64,000 nt of DNA from NCBI GenBank assembly GCA_025506515.1, contig CM046443.1:24989060-25053059 (forward strand), in the 5' to 3' direction. Shown piece by piece: positions 46,051 through 56,266 of this stretch. A program made the position numbers and the translations under genes. Every line of letters starts with the position of its first letter. Position 1 is the stretch's first letter. Below the pieces are notes generated by a model. The model was not told the origin of the DNA. It saw only the letters and a list, made by a program, of their open reading frames with translations, and ran no database searches. This DNA comes from Flaveria trinervia (Eukaryota; Streptophyta; Magnoliopsida; Asterales; Asteraceae).

Positions 46051-47153
46051 TAAGCCGCGGTTTATGTTGGTTCCATAATCATTTAAACACACTTAAAAAC
46101 TTTCCCCACAACCCGAAGAACCCTAGAATTAGCCGAACCAAATTGAGCATCAATTCGATGTTTATAGCGAATATATTCATGGGGCTTTTGTTTTCCATGA
46201 TAAAAAGATTGTTTAGGTGAGTTCAATTACCCGTTTTGATTAGATATTGATGATACACATGACAATGAACACCTCGCAACCGAATGATGATCGACCGATG
46301 GTTAATTCTTGATGATAACTCAATTAATCTTGTATGAAGCTTCGATTTGTGTACTGGACCAAAAGCCCCTTGCTAATTTTGGTCCAAATTGCTTGGATAG
46401 TGGCCCCTACTAAGTTGCAGGTTCACGACAATGATGAAGCTCATATTCGAAGATTGTGTTTGTTTTTGATGTAATTGAGTGTGGTGCTCGATTAACGAAT
46501 GGTATAGTATCGTTTAGGTTAGTTTAATTAGCCTATAAAGAAGTGTTAATGCCCGAACGGCTAGTGGGTTGAAGATGTTTCGGTTATGTGATTGAATCGT
46601 GTTGGTAACCGTTTATTAAACGAAATTAAAGTGCATTCAAGTTCGAAGTTGTAACAGGAAGGATTGGGGAATGGTTTTGGGTCTCGAAAACAATAAATTT
46701 TGCGGTTTTGAAGTGGCCGGAGCTCGGCCGGAGGTTGGCCGGAGCTCCGCCGGTTTTACAGGGAGAGAGAAAGAGAAAAAGATTTGATTTTTGAAAATTT
46801 ACACAAATGGTCCCTTTTATTTTGATTTTATCATTTTATGTCTTAAACTTTGTTTTAAGGTTTATAAATTGACAAAACTAACCCTTGACTTTTAAAATAA
46901 AGTTTTATACATTTTAAGTTTAATAATTTTTACAATTATTATTATTATAACAATATCATTATTATTGTTATTATTCTCAGTTATTGTTATTATCATTTTT
47001 ATTATTATTATTATTATAGTTATTAAACAAATTATATACAATAAGAAAATAAGCATGAATGAACCATAAGGTTTTATAAGTAGCATAATTAGTTTCTACA
47101 AGGAAAATAAAGTTAACTTTTAGTTAGCGAAATATACGAGATGTTACATGATG

Positions 47154-47379
47154 GTTGGACAACACTAGACTCATAACCATCGATTGACGGTATGGCATAG
47201 TATGTCATCTTCATTTCCTCGTCCTGGTTAGCCATGTCTTCTTCGGATGGTGTACCTTCCAAAATTTCTTCTTCAATGATTGGAGCTACTTGTCGCGATC
47301 TTTCGCATAGCCTTTGACGAAATAATTGCTCGGGTTTTGAAATAGGTTAAACGAGTTCTGGACTAGACGAGTCGGACAT
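47154..47379 (-). pseudogene. gag: N-terminal gag of the Athila-like element
   Basis: ATG at 47377-47379 (minus) opens MSDSSSPELV, then TAA, then SKPEQLFRQRLCERSRQVA and EEEILEGTPSEEDMANQDEE. The acidic MAN-Q/E-D style matches Athila gag N-termini. It lies about 170 bp after the PBS and continues, after the LTR D insertion, at 42860. Confidence 0.72.
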
Positions 47380-47547
47380 ACACTAACTTAAGGAAACATA
47401 AACCAACTAAGACTTAGAATGAATGAGGAAAATCTAAATAAATAACTAAGGCAAACTATCTAACAAAAATAATATAAAGTTGAACAAATATAGTAACAAG
47501 ATATACGCAAGATATTAAAAAATTTAAATTAATTTTCAAACTGTCGT

Positions 47548-47568
47548 GTGTCCCTGGCAGTGGCGCCA
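47548..47568 (-). promoter_or_regulatory. primer binding site of the Athila-like element
   Basis: The minus strand reads TGGCGCCACTGCCAGGGACA starting at 47568, six bases inside the LTR. TGGCGCC followed by a GCC-x-GGGA run is the Athila-type PBS (reported complementarity to tRNA-Asp). Confidence 0.85.
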
Positions 47569-48710
47569 AAAACTTGATGCGGTGCGGAACATATATATTT
47601 CGATAGAGGTTTTTCGTATAGATTTAGTGTACTAAACCACACACATAAAAGGCAACTGTACCTATTGTGTGGTAGTATAGTGATGGTAAGAACCGAGTAT
47701 CAATCCATGGACACACCTAGCCTACTCAACAATCTTAATATTTGACTATCAGATTTGGTTTTTGTTTGAGAAAATGATGAGTTGCATTGATGAGAATTTT
47801 AGGGTTTAAAATCAATAATAGAAATAAAGTAAAATAAGATTGAAGCGTTTGGATTTAAAACCAGGGATTAAGGGTTATCATCCTAATTATACTACACTTA
47901 TGTAACTGTGATAAATTGATGATTTGATTAAAGATATGGATTAATGTATTTATGTTAATGTTTATAAAGGTGAGCTGGTGCGATTTCTCGTCTATCGGCT
48001 CCGTAGTGACTAGGATCACATCAAGCTGGTTTACTGCTTAGATCAAAGCCCTAGTAAAGTAGGTAAATCTTTTTTAACCTATTTGACATTCAATTTCTAA
48101 AAACATAACTTAATGTTAAAAAGAGAGTTGATCGGGTTTCTTCCTAACATACCATTAATTTTAGAAAACCGTAACAATTACTGTAGATTTCTCAGACTAA
48201 CAAAAACGAACTTGCAAATGATCATAAAGTGATTTCTAATAACCATTTCTAGTTCATTAGCCATGGATTTATTATGAAGACCGGTTTCGCGAATGGAAGT
48301 TAATCATACATTTTTTAACCGTGTATGACAATCATAATAAAAAACCATGAAGTTATAACTTTTCGTTCAAATATAGATGCTACCCATCAAAAGTTTTCCT
48401 AATACTATATCACACCATTAGTTTATCACAAATTACATAAGGTTCATACAATTAGGATGCTAATAAGAGTTTGGCTCATAATGAGCTTGAACGTAACAAC
48501 AAATAACATAGAAGATAGATATGAAATCATCAGTGAAATGGAACAATCAAACCGGTGATCCATAATGGATGATGTTTAGGCAATCCTGAGTTTCTTCCAA
48601 GTGTTGTATGCACCTTTAGAGCCTCTAAATGGTCTTGAAGAGTCAATTCCCGAGAGAATTCTGCAGAGTAACTCTCTCATCAAAGCTAGCCAAAATGGTG
48701 AACTTAGTCC

Positions 48711-48721
48711 TCTATTTATAG
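48711..48721 (-). promoter_or_regulatory. TATA box of the Athila-like 5' LTR
   Basis: CTATAAATAGA on the minus strand, about 470 bp from the outer LTR edge, in front of the R/U5 part and gag. This fits the element promoter. Confidence 0.6.
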
Positions 48722-48739
48722 GCTTTTCGGATTGTTTAA

Positions 48740-48886
48740 GCACGGCCCCGTGCTAGTACAATGTTTACGAAAGTTGGTCGGCTTGTACGTGCAGGGTGTG
48801 TCGGGCATGACCCCGTGCTTGATGGGGCACGGCCCCGTGTTGGAGGTGGGGCACGGTCCCGTGCCTTATGGGGCGTGGCCCCATGC
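48740..48886 (-). repeat. GC-rich hairpin cluster in the Athila-like LTR
   Basis: GCACGGCCCCGTGC (48740-48753), GGGCACGGCCCCGTGT (48825-48840), GGGGCACGGTCCCGTGCC (48849-48866) and GGGGCGTGGCCCCATGC (48870-48886) each fold into a six-base stem. The same motif lies in the Athila internal spacer. Confidence 0.75.
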
Positions 48887-49195
48887 TTGCTTTTAGGGGA
48901 CAGTACTTTTGTCCTGTCAGATGTCCGAACGCGAGGGTGTGTTAATTTAGCACAAGGGTGTTCTCCAGGCAAGGCATGGGGGCGTGCTTAATGAGGCACG
49001 ACCTCATGTTTGAACTTCAAAGCTTGGATTACTTCAATTTCTTGTCAATATGCTTCTTTTGTTCATCTTGCCCTTTTAAACACCTGAAAACACAACATTT
49101 TTAAGCACATATTTATCATTTTAAGGAAGATATTGAGGAATAATTGATGTGCTTTTGATAGGATTTTTATGTATAATTTGGAGCACATGAGCAGT

Positions 49196-50631
49196 TCATG
49201 CTGTCCTTTTGTTAGTTATTGTGTTTTTCGGTTTACTGTTGTGTTTTTTTAAGATGATGAATTTTAAAAGAATATAATGATGGAATTATGTATCTCTAAT
49301 ATGTAAAGCATAATAATAAAATAACAACTAATTAATCTAATACATTAAAAACAATGACAAATAACACAATGTCTTATTGTGTTTTTTTATTGTATATTAT
49401 ATTACTATAAGTTTTGAGAAATACATTGGTAAATTAAAATTGTAGTGTACTTGTAATTTTAAAACACAACGGTAGATAACAACAATGCATATTAGCTATA
49501 AAAAACAATGACAAAACTAACACATTGTGTTATATTCAACATTATATGTTTTGAAAAATACATTAGTGAAAATATGTCATTGTGTACTTCTAATCGTAAG
49601 CACGATGATAGATAACAAATTTATATAATTTATCGAAACAATGACAAAAATAACATAAAATGGTCTAAAAAGTAAAATACAATGATGAATACTTATAACA
49701 AATAATGAAAAATATATGACACAATGAATATATAACACACAATGAGTTGTGTATATAACACAATGATCAAAATGTCATTCTTTTTAAAACATAGAGAGAC
49801 ACGTGTCAAGTTTACAATTTGTCTTAACCTTTTTAAATTAAACATATTTTTACTATAATCTTATCCTAAAAATAAGACGTGTTATATTTATGTATTTTCA
49901 AGTGAAAGCTAATTATTGGTTCTTAGGCAATACAAGTTTTATTTTTGTAGTATCTTTCTCGTGAAAATTTCCGGTCTTATGTTAGTAGTATTTTTTTTCC
50001 TTCTTTTGCACAAATTTACCTATTATTCTTTTCCATATCTGTTTTTGTTGTTTACAGTTTATATATAGGAAACATTATATATATTTTATTATAAACTTGC
50101 AAAATAGATATATTTTATTTATATTAGATTCGACTGCAGAGAATTTTTTATCTTTTTTTCACTCTTAGACAAATGGATATTAGATGTCTAGGTATTCTAA
50201 CTAGCTAAAGCTCTTATGTGATTTCTATAACCCATGGAACTCACGTACATCATCATACATAGTTCCTTATGTCAAAGATTTACCGTAAAACAACAAGATT
50301 TGATTGTTGTTTTGAATTAGAACAGTTGTGAACTTAGTTTGAATTAAATTAGTTGCTGAATATGATTAGATTTTTGAAGTTATTTAGTTGTTACTTATTT
50401 GTTTGTCATGTGAAATAAGTTAATCAAAGAAGCTTTCAAATTCTATATAAACAACATAATTCTATATAAACTATCTTGTTCATGTTGCTGGTCCCAAGAA
50501 TGAAAAAAAGAGGAGATTTTAAATAATGATAATTAGAAGTTCTCAAATTTTTGTTTCGTTTTAGGCCTCTAATACCATTGAGCCGCCCCTAATATAATTT
50601 ATTCCATTTCTATAGAAAATAGTTTTAAGTA
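49196..50631. repeat. AT-rich DNA with recurring ACAATGAC / AACACAATG motifs
   Basis: Between 49200 and 49790, motifs such as AAAACAATGACAAAA and TAACACAATG recur irregularly on both strands. The left flank of the Athila-like element (12785-13015) is of similar texture, so the element landed inside this repeat. No coding sequence is seen. 49800-50631 holds nothing I can name. Confidence 0.4.
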
Positions 50632-51600
50632 GTATTAAGCTTCAAGTGTTGGCGGGTGCGTAAAACTATGTCAAGCAGAATCAATGTCATATGGTTGCTA
50701 GCAACCACCAACACCGTAAAAACTAACAAAAAACTACAAACCAAAAAAATAAAACTGAATGAAATTTATATATAAAAACATTGAACCATACACGTCCGTT
50801 GCCGCGTGTTAATGTCCGAAAATTAGACCAAAAGTAAAACACAACGCGGCCATTAAATAGAAAATATAGGTAAAACGTTGAACCATATACGTATGTTGCG
50901 GCATGTCAACTCGAAATTTTAAACCGAAAAGTAAAATGAATTTTTGGAAAATATGAAAAGTATATAGAACCAAAGTTGAAAGTGAATAAGTTTTAGGGTC
51001 AAATTACAAAAAATGAAAACTATTAGGGTTAAAATAAAAAATTATAACAATAAAAAAGGCAAAATGGTTTACAACATACAAAGCATGAGGTACAATCATA
51101 TTACATAATCAAATTGCAAATTAATAATATATAACTAGTATTAAGCCTCTGTGTTGCGGGAAAATGTAAATTGTACCAAGTAGCACCAATTTCACATCTC
51201 TAACAACCACCGTCAACATTAGAAAGGCACAACAAAAGTTCAAATGAAGAAATCACAAAACTAATCGCAGATCAGAAAACCACAAAGAGTTAACCATTGT
51301 ATCACCAGAAGTACAATCAAAACCAACATGATACCATAATCGAAGTAATAACTAAGTCGATTCATGACTCACGCGTTGCGCCTGGATAGTTAAATGGGAA
51401 AGAAAAGTGTGATAACGTTGAATTACACACGTACGTTGCAGCATGTAACTCGTAAAATTTAGACCGTAATATAAACAAAAAGTTTGTAAAAGTTGAAAAA
51501 TATAAGGGAATCAAAGTTGAAAGCGAAAAATTATTTAAGTTAAATTATAAAAGATATGAAAGTGTTGTGTTTAAAAGTATAAAAAAAAAAGAAACCAATA
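50632..51600. repeat. two diverged tandem copies of a roughly 505-bp repeat
   Basis: Both copies begin AGTATTAAGC (50632 and 51137), followed by GTGTTG(G)CGGG, then AACAACCACC(A/G), and later blocks around ACGTACGTTGC(G/A)GCATGT and AAATTTAGACCG (50793-50935 and 51430-51480). The CTAGTATTAAG start and the short GC islands recall Helitron termini, but I cannot show the hairpin end. 51600-52527 is AT-rich without features. Confidence 0.5.
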
Positions 51601-52527
51601 TTTAAAATCTAAATTAGATATGAGTTGATAATTAATGTATATTAAATATGCCTCATTCTCTCATCGCATTAACTCTTTCATCTTTTACGATTTGATCATG
51701 TTAACTGAATGCTAAATGTTATGTTTGTGTCATTTTGTTTTTGTATAAAGGTAAATGCATTGTATTATCTGAATTTTTAGAGGGAAAGTGAGTCGACAAT
51801 ATGTTTCGTGCTTCCTTTAGTTTTTAAATATTAAAAGAGTACGACACTGAATTTATTTATAAGAAAAGGTGATGATTGAATGTTAAATATAAAACATTTA
51901 AGAGAAGGGAATAAAATAAGAATATAGATTTGAATTTAATACCTTAAACAAATCTTATATTTTTGTTTAATTCTATTTAGTTAAGAGGTATTAGGCTAAA
52001 GAAATACTCGGCCTCAAATATCATCACAGTGTTTTGAATGCATTGGCTTTGTGTATAAGACGAAGACTTCACACAGGTAAACATACTCATGTTGTAGCGA
52101 TCTAAGAATAAACAACCTCACGAGAAGTTTCAACCCGAGCAACCTAACAAAATTTCGTGAACTTATTGTATACAAAGTGCAGTAATGAAATTAGAGGCAA
52201 GATGTTACGACAAAAGTTAATAATGAATTGATAGATGCTAATTAGAAGTCTTGGAGTCAATTTAATGATTAATTAAAAGAAAATTTTCATAAAACAGTAA
52301 TCAAGTTTTGAAGTATTCTAATTAAATTACTTATATTTTTATTTATTCCAATAAGATCAATAACGTTTAGTTTGGTGTTCTAATCCTATATATTTAACCT
52401 GAATGACAGGTAACTTGCTGACATGAATTAAAAAAACAAGCCCTTAACATTTAAGAAACCCTAATCAACAAATCCACATAGCTCACTCAACTAGCCTTCA
52501 TCCAACCAAAACTCAAGAGGTAATTTG

Positions 52528-52647
52528 ATATATGTTGGCCCGTTTGGGCGTATTTTGTTTTATTTTGACTAGTTCAGGAGCATTTTGATGTATATTGACC
52601 TGTTTGGGAGTATTTTGATACATGTTGAATCGTTTGGGCATATTTTG
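52528..52647. repeat. 30-bp tandem repeat, four copies, abutting Copia B
   Basis: Units of 30 bp ending GTTTGGGCGTATTTTG occur at about 52528, 52558, 52588 and 52618. The left LTR end of Copia B coincides with the last TTTTG. Confidence 0.75.
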
Positions 52648-53383
52648 TAGATACATGTGTCCCTAGTTTCTGAACTTAATGTAATATCTTTGTATTGTTT
52701 TACACATATGTAATTGTACGGGTACTTAATGAAATACAATATGTGGTTGTGCTTAATGTTGAATATTTCATTGATTGGTATGTAATATCGCTTATTGACT
52801 TAAATATATAGGTTGTGGTTGTTTGAATAACATCTAAATCAATTAATGACTATGAAACATATTCAAACTTAATCATGTGAAGTTCTCATGCGATTGACCC
52901 ATGCTAATGGACCATATGCATGAACAACTTCATGCTAATGAATTAGTCGTACGAATGAACCAGGAGACTGGATCAGTCGCATGATTGAAACATGAGATTG
53001 ACTCAGTCGCACGACTGAACACTCAGTCGTGCGAATGGATCAACCGCATGACCCAATCGCACGACTGAACCATGCAAATGGTCTAGTCGCACGATTGAGA
53101 AACCTTAACCTATAAATACCACTTAAATCGTGGAAAAACTAGACACTTCGAATATTTTGATACCCAGACGTACCCTAGCCGTCCAGAGTCCTCTAACAAC
53201 CTGCTCCAACTTCATAGATCACAGTAGATCGATTGCTAATCGTTCTTAATGTTTAGTTTCAATCTTTAATTGATTCTACGTGTGTTCTCACTGATTGGAT
53301 CGCCAATCAAATAGGATTCTGCACTATTTGATTCGGTATACGCGTAAATCTGTTAGTATTCGTCTAGTACACGATCCCTAACA
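52646..53383 (+). repeat. 5' LTR of Copia B, 738 bp
   Basis: It starts TGTAGATACATGTG and ends ACGATCCCTAACA. A palindromic-unit array lies at 52886-53100, followed at once by TATAAATA (53111-53118). It closely matches the solo LTR at 36710-37449 and, less closely, the Copia A LTRs. Confidence 0.92.
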
Positions 53384-53385
53384 AG

Positions 53386-53397
53386 TGGTATTAGAGC
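53386..53397 (+). promoter_or_regulatory. primer binding site, Copia B (one mismatch)
   Basis: TGGTATTAGAGC differs from the Copia A site by one C-to-T change. It lies two bases after the LTR. Confidence 0.88.
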
Positions 53398-53604
53398 CTT
53401 GGCTCTAGATTTACGTATAATTCAATCTTTTTGATATAAAAATTGTGTTTTTACGCTCAAAAACGCAATCTTTTGTGTCAAATCGGGTTTTAGACGTCTC
53501 CCGATCGTAAAGTTAAGTTTTTTCTGGCATACGGCAATTAGGGTTAGCAAAAACTCGTCTTTTTGCGTTCAAGCACCTTAAACCTAGAAATTTTCGAAAT
53601 CCAC

Positions 53605-53840
53605 CAGGTTTAGTTGCACCATTGACTCAATCGCACGACTGAGGTCATACGCATTCCCGATGATTGGACTCAGTCGCACTTCCATTCGTCCGACTGAGAA
53701 GACTATTCGCATTGTTCATCCGCATTAGTTCATTCGGCCGACTGAGTTATCCACATTAGTTCAGTCGCACGATTGAACAATCCGCATAGTTCAATCGCCT
53801 GAATAGCCCAATCGCACTCCTTCATTCGGACTAATTCAAC
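53605..53840 (+). repeat. palindromic-unit array in the Copia B leader
   Basis: Units such as TTCATTCGGCCGACTGAG and TTCAGTCGCACGATTGAAC lie between PBS and the gag ATG, as in copy A. Confidence 0.85.
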
Positions 53841-53869
53841 AGTTTGGTTTAAAGTTAAAGTTAATAGCA

Positions 53870-56266
53870 ATGGAAGACCAATATTCAGCATTCACGGCAA
53901 GGAGAGACTCACATATACAAAACTTACTGCTACTAGAGAATGAAGTGGGAAATCACAACAAGCCCCCAAAGCTGATCACGTTAGACGAATATCCACAATG
54001 GAAACAACGTTTCGAGATCTACTTAAATGGAGTAGATCCAAATCTTTGGGAGTATATAGAGTCGGGGTACAGCATGCTTGTAGGAGCTGATGGTGTCAAA
54101 CTAACACTTGGTAGCATGACTGACGGACAAAAAGTGAAATACAATGCAGAAAAGAAGGTTTATGCTTTGCTTACACAGTCAATTCTGAAGGATATTTTCC
54201 ATCAATTCTCAGAATATACACAAGCAAATAAGCTATGGGATGCACTGGAGAAAAGATATGACGAAAACCCATCATTGAAGGCCATAAAGGCTAAGGCTTT
54301 AAAAAAGGGGTTTGACAACTTCTCCTCGATAGGAAAAGAAAGCCTAGATGATGTGATCGATAGGTTCTCCCACTTGATGAGTGAGATGCACACTCATGGA
54401 GTATCGACGTCAATGGATGACAAAGTGTCCAACTTTGCAGACTGGCTGCCGGAGAAATGGGTGTCATTTGTCTCCAATCTCAAATAGAATGGTATGCTAA
54501 CGAAGTTAGATATCAATGACTTCATTCTGAAACTGAGAGAAGAAGAACTAAGGATGAAGTGCAGAGCTCAAAAGGCTTCTTATGATCAGAATCCAGCGCT
54601 GTACAACGCGACTCCTCTAGCCAAAACATCTGGAGCACCTCTTCAAACAGCTTTTGTATCAAGCTCGTCTGGTCCCTCACCAGCCTCTACTTCAGGGTCA
54701 AAAACGTCAGGGCCGTCTGGTACCTAATACATTGCACCTGAAGCAAATGCAGCAAAGCTGAAGACCGAGAACTTCGACAATGTGACAGTTGAGGTAGCTA
54801 AAGAGCACATGGATCTATTAGCTGCAGTAGTCCACTCCTATGATGGACTAATTGCTAGAAAGATTGGGAACTGCCACCTGCCAGATGAGGACTACGAGCA
54901 GGTGGATGAGACAGAGCTGGAGCAGATGGACATAAGTGGGCCTTAGCCAGTGCAGTCCGGAGAGCTAAGAAGTTTGTCAAAAAGATGGAAAAAATTTGAT
55001 TGCGACTAAGGACGCTACCTTCGGATTTGACAAATCCAAGGTAACCTGCTTCAACTGCGGTGAGAAAGGGCACTTCAAAAGGGAGTGCGTGAAGCCAAAG
55101 AAGACTGGCAATGGGAATCCTTTCTCCTCCTTCAATCGTCAGGAGAACCCACTAGCAATCCTACTTCATCAAGCAAGGATCCCAAAGCCTTGACTGCTCA
55201 TGATGATGAAGGACAGGACTGGAGCTTTCGGTTTGTCTCACCGAAGAATCTAATATTGCTAGTGTGGAGGATATAGATGATGACTCAGCTAGTGAAGGAG
55301 ATATAGCAGTCGAACTTGCGATGTCAACATGAGAAGAAACTAGACCAGTGGTCACCTACCTACCTGAAGACAGGAAAACAACTACAACGTCAGAATCACC
55401 AGCTCCATAAACATCAGATTCTGCATTGATGGTTGATTCTTCAGAAACCACTCAGGTAAGTACTACTAACCAACTCTTTAATAATCATGCTTGTTCTGAT
55501 TGTAATAAATTTAGGGAAAGCATTGATTTAAAATTTGGTAGGTTATTAGATTATAATGATAACTTAGTAAAGAACTTGGAACTATGCACTGAAGCTAACA
55601 AGTGTTAAAACAAACTGAGCATAGTTACAAAGAAAAGATAGACCTTTTGAACAAACAACTTAGGAAAACAGAAGTTGTAGCCTTTAACCAAGCTAATGAC
55701 ATTAGGTACTATCTAAACTCGTTAGAGGACACTAAGAAACAAAAGGCAGTTTTAGAAGTAGAAGTTAATTCCCTAAAACAAAAACTGTATAGTTGAACTA
55801 GTTCTTCACACATAGTCCAAAACTTAGTGAGAGAGAGAAACAACGGGGAGGGATTGGGTTATAAAGTGGTTCCACCATCACATGAGATATTGATGAACAC
55901 AAAATGTAAACCAATTAATGATAATCCAATCAAGGATTATGTGGTGTCTACTCCTCTTGTAAGTGATCCAAATTCCACATGTTCATCAAATGAATCTGGC
56001 ACTAAATAAAAGGAGGCCACTTTAAAGGCAAAAGGTAAAATGCCTTGCGTTAATCTGGACAAAGATTTTGAAAAGGTTAGTATAAAGTCTGGTTCAACGA
56101 TTGTCAAATCTGAACCTAAAAAGACCAGTAATGTTAACCAATCACATGCATCATGTCAAAGTCCAGTAGATAGAAAAGAAAAAGATGTTAAAAGGGTTAA
56201 AGCAATTAACTTTGTTAAACTAGACAAAACATCTAAACATTTAAAAATAAAAGGTCAACATAAAAA
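53870..56266 (+). pseudogene. gag: gag of Copia B, broken and cut short
   Basis: The ATG at 53870 opens MEDQYSAFTARRDSHIQN. The first frame holds the whole capsid-like part (to 54484) and, unlike copy A, keeps the Trp codon of the EKW motif. It ends at TAG (54485-54487), where copy A has CAG. The frame continues with LDINDFILKLREEELRMK and a Ser/Pro/Thr-rich linker, ending at 54727. Zinc knuckle 1, CFNCGEKGHFKREC, is at about 55048-55089. The coiled-coil stretch (55480-55796: NLELCTEANK, then QLRKTEVVAFNQANDIRYYL) is better preserved than in A. Gag stops before zinc knuckle 2, at the junction with the Gypsy-type LTR. Confidence 0.87.

Larger units (their letters stand above)
42866..47148 (-). 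mobile_element. solo LTR D (Gypsy C family), interrupted by solo LTR E
   Basis: The plus reading starts TGTCACACCCCAACC and ends GAGATGTTACA, the reverse complement of the Gypsy C LTR ends. The TSD TGATG is perfect (42861-42865 and 47149-47153). Without the nested LTR E it is about 2376 bp, close to the 2514 bp of the C LTR. It carries the same ATT microsatellite (46925-47045), the GGCCGGAGCTC block (46715-46755) and the tRNA-like segment. Confidence 0.92.
13021..49190 (-). mobile_element. Athila-like Ty3/Gypsy retrotransposon carrying nested insertions
   Basis: LTRs at 13021-14382 (3') and 47575-49190 (5') bound the element, and a perfect TSD GCAGT sits outside them (13016-13020 and 49191-49195). 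Between them on the minus strand lie the PBS, gag, protease, reverse transcriptase/RNase H, integrase, a post-pol ORF and a polypurine tract, in the canonical order. Three insertions interrupt it: Copia A between integrase and the post-pol ORF, Gypsy C between protease and RT, and solo LTR D inside gag. Removing them and their TSDs leaves about 12.4 kb, a normal size for Athila elements. All ORFs are mutated. Confidence 0.92.
47575..49190 (-). repeat. 5' LTR of the Athila-like element, 1616 bp
   Basis: The plus reading starts TGATGCGGTGCGGAAC and ends GGAGCACATGA. It retains a promoter-like region missing from the 3' LTR: TATA box CTATAAATAGA on the minus strand (48711-48721), with GC-rich hairpins upstream of it (48740-48886). 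Confidence 0.92.

Noticed and set aside
48736..48972. 78-codon minus and 76-codon plus ORFs rich in Arg, Pro and Gly
   Set aside because: Both are by-products of the GC-rich hairpin cluster in the Athila-like LTR; no protein family resemblance.
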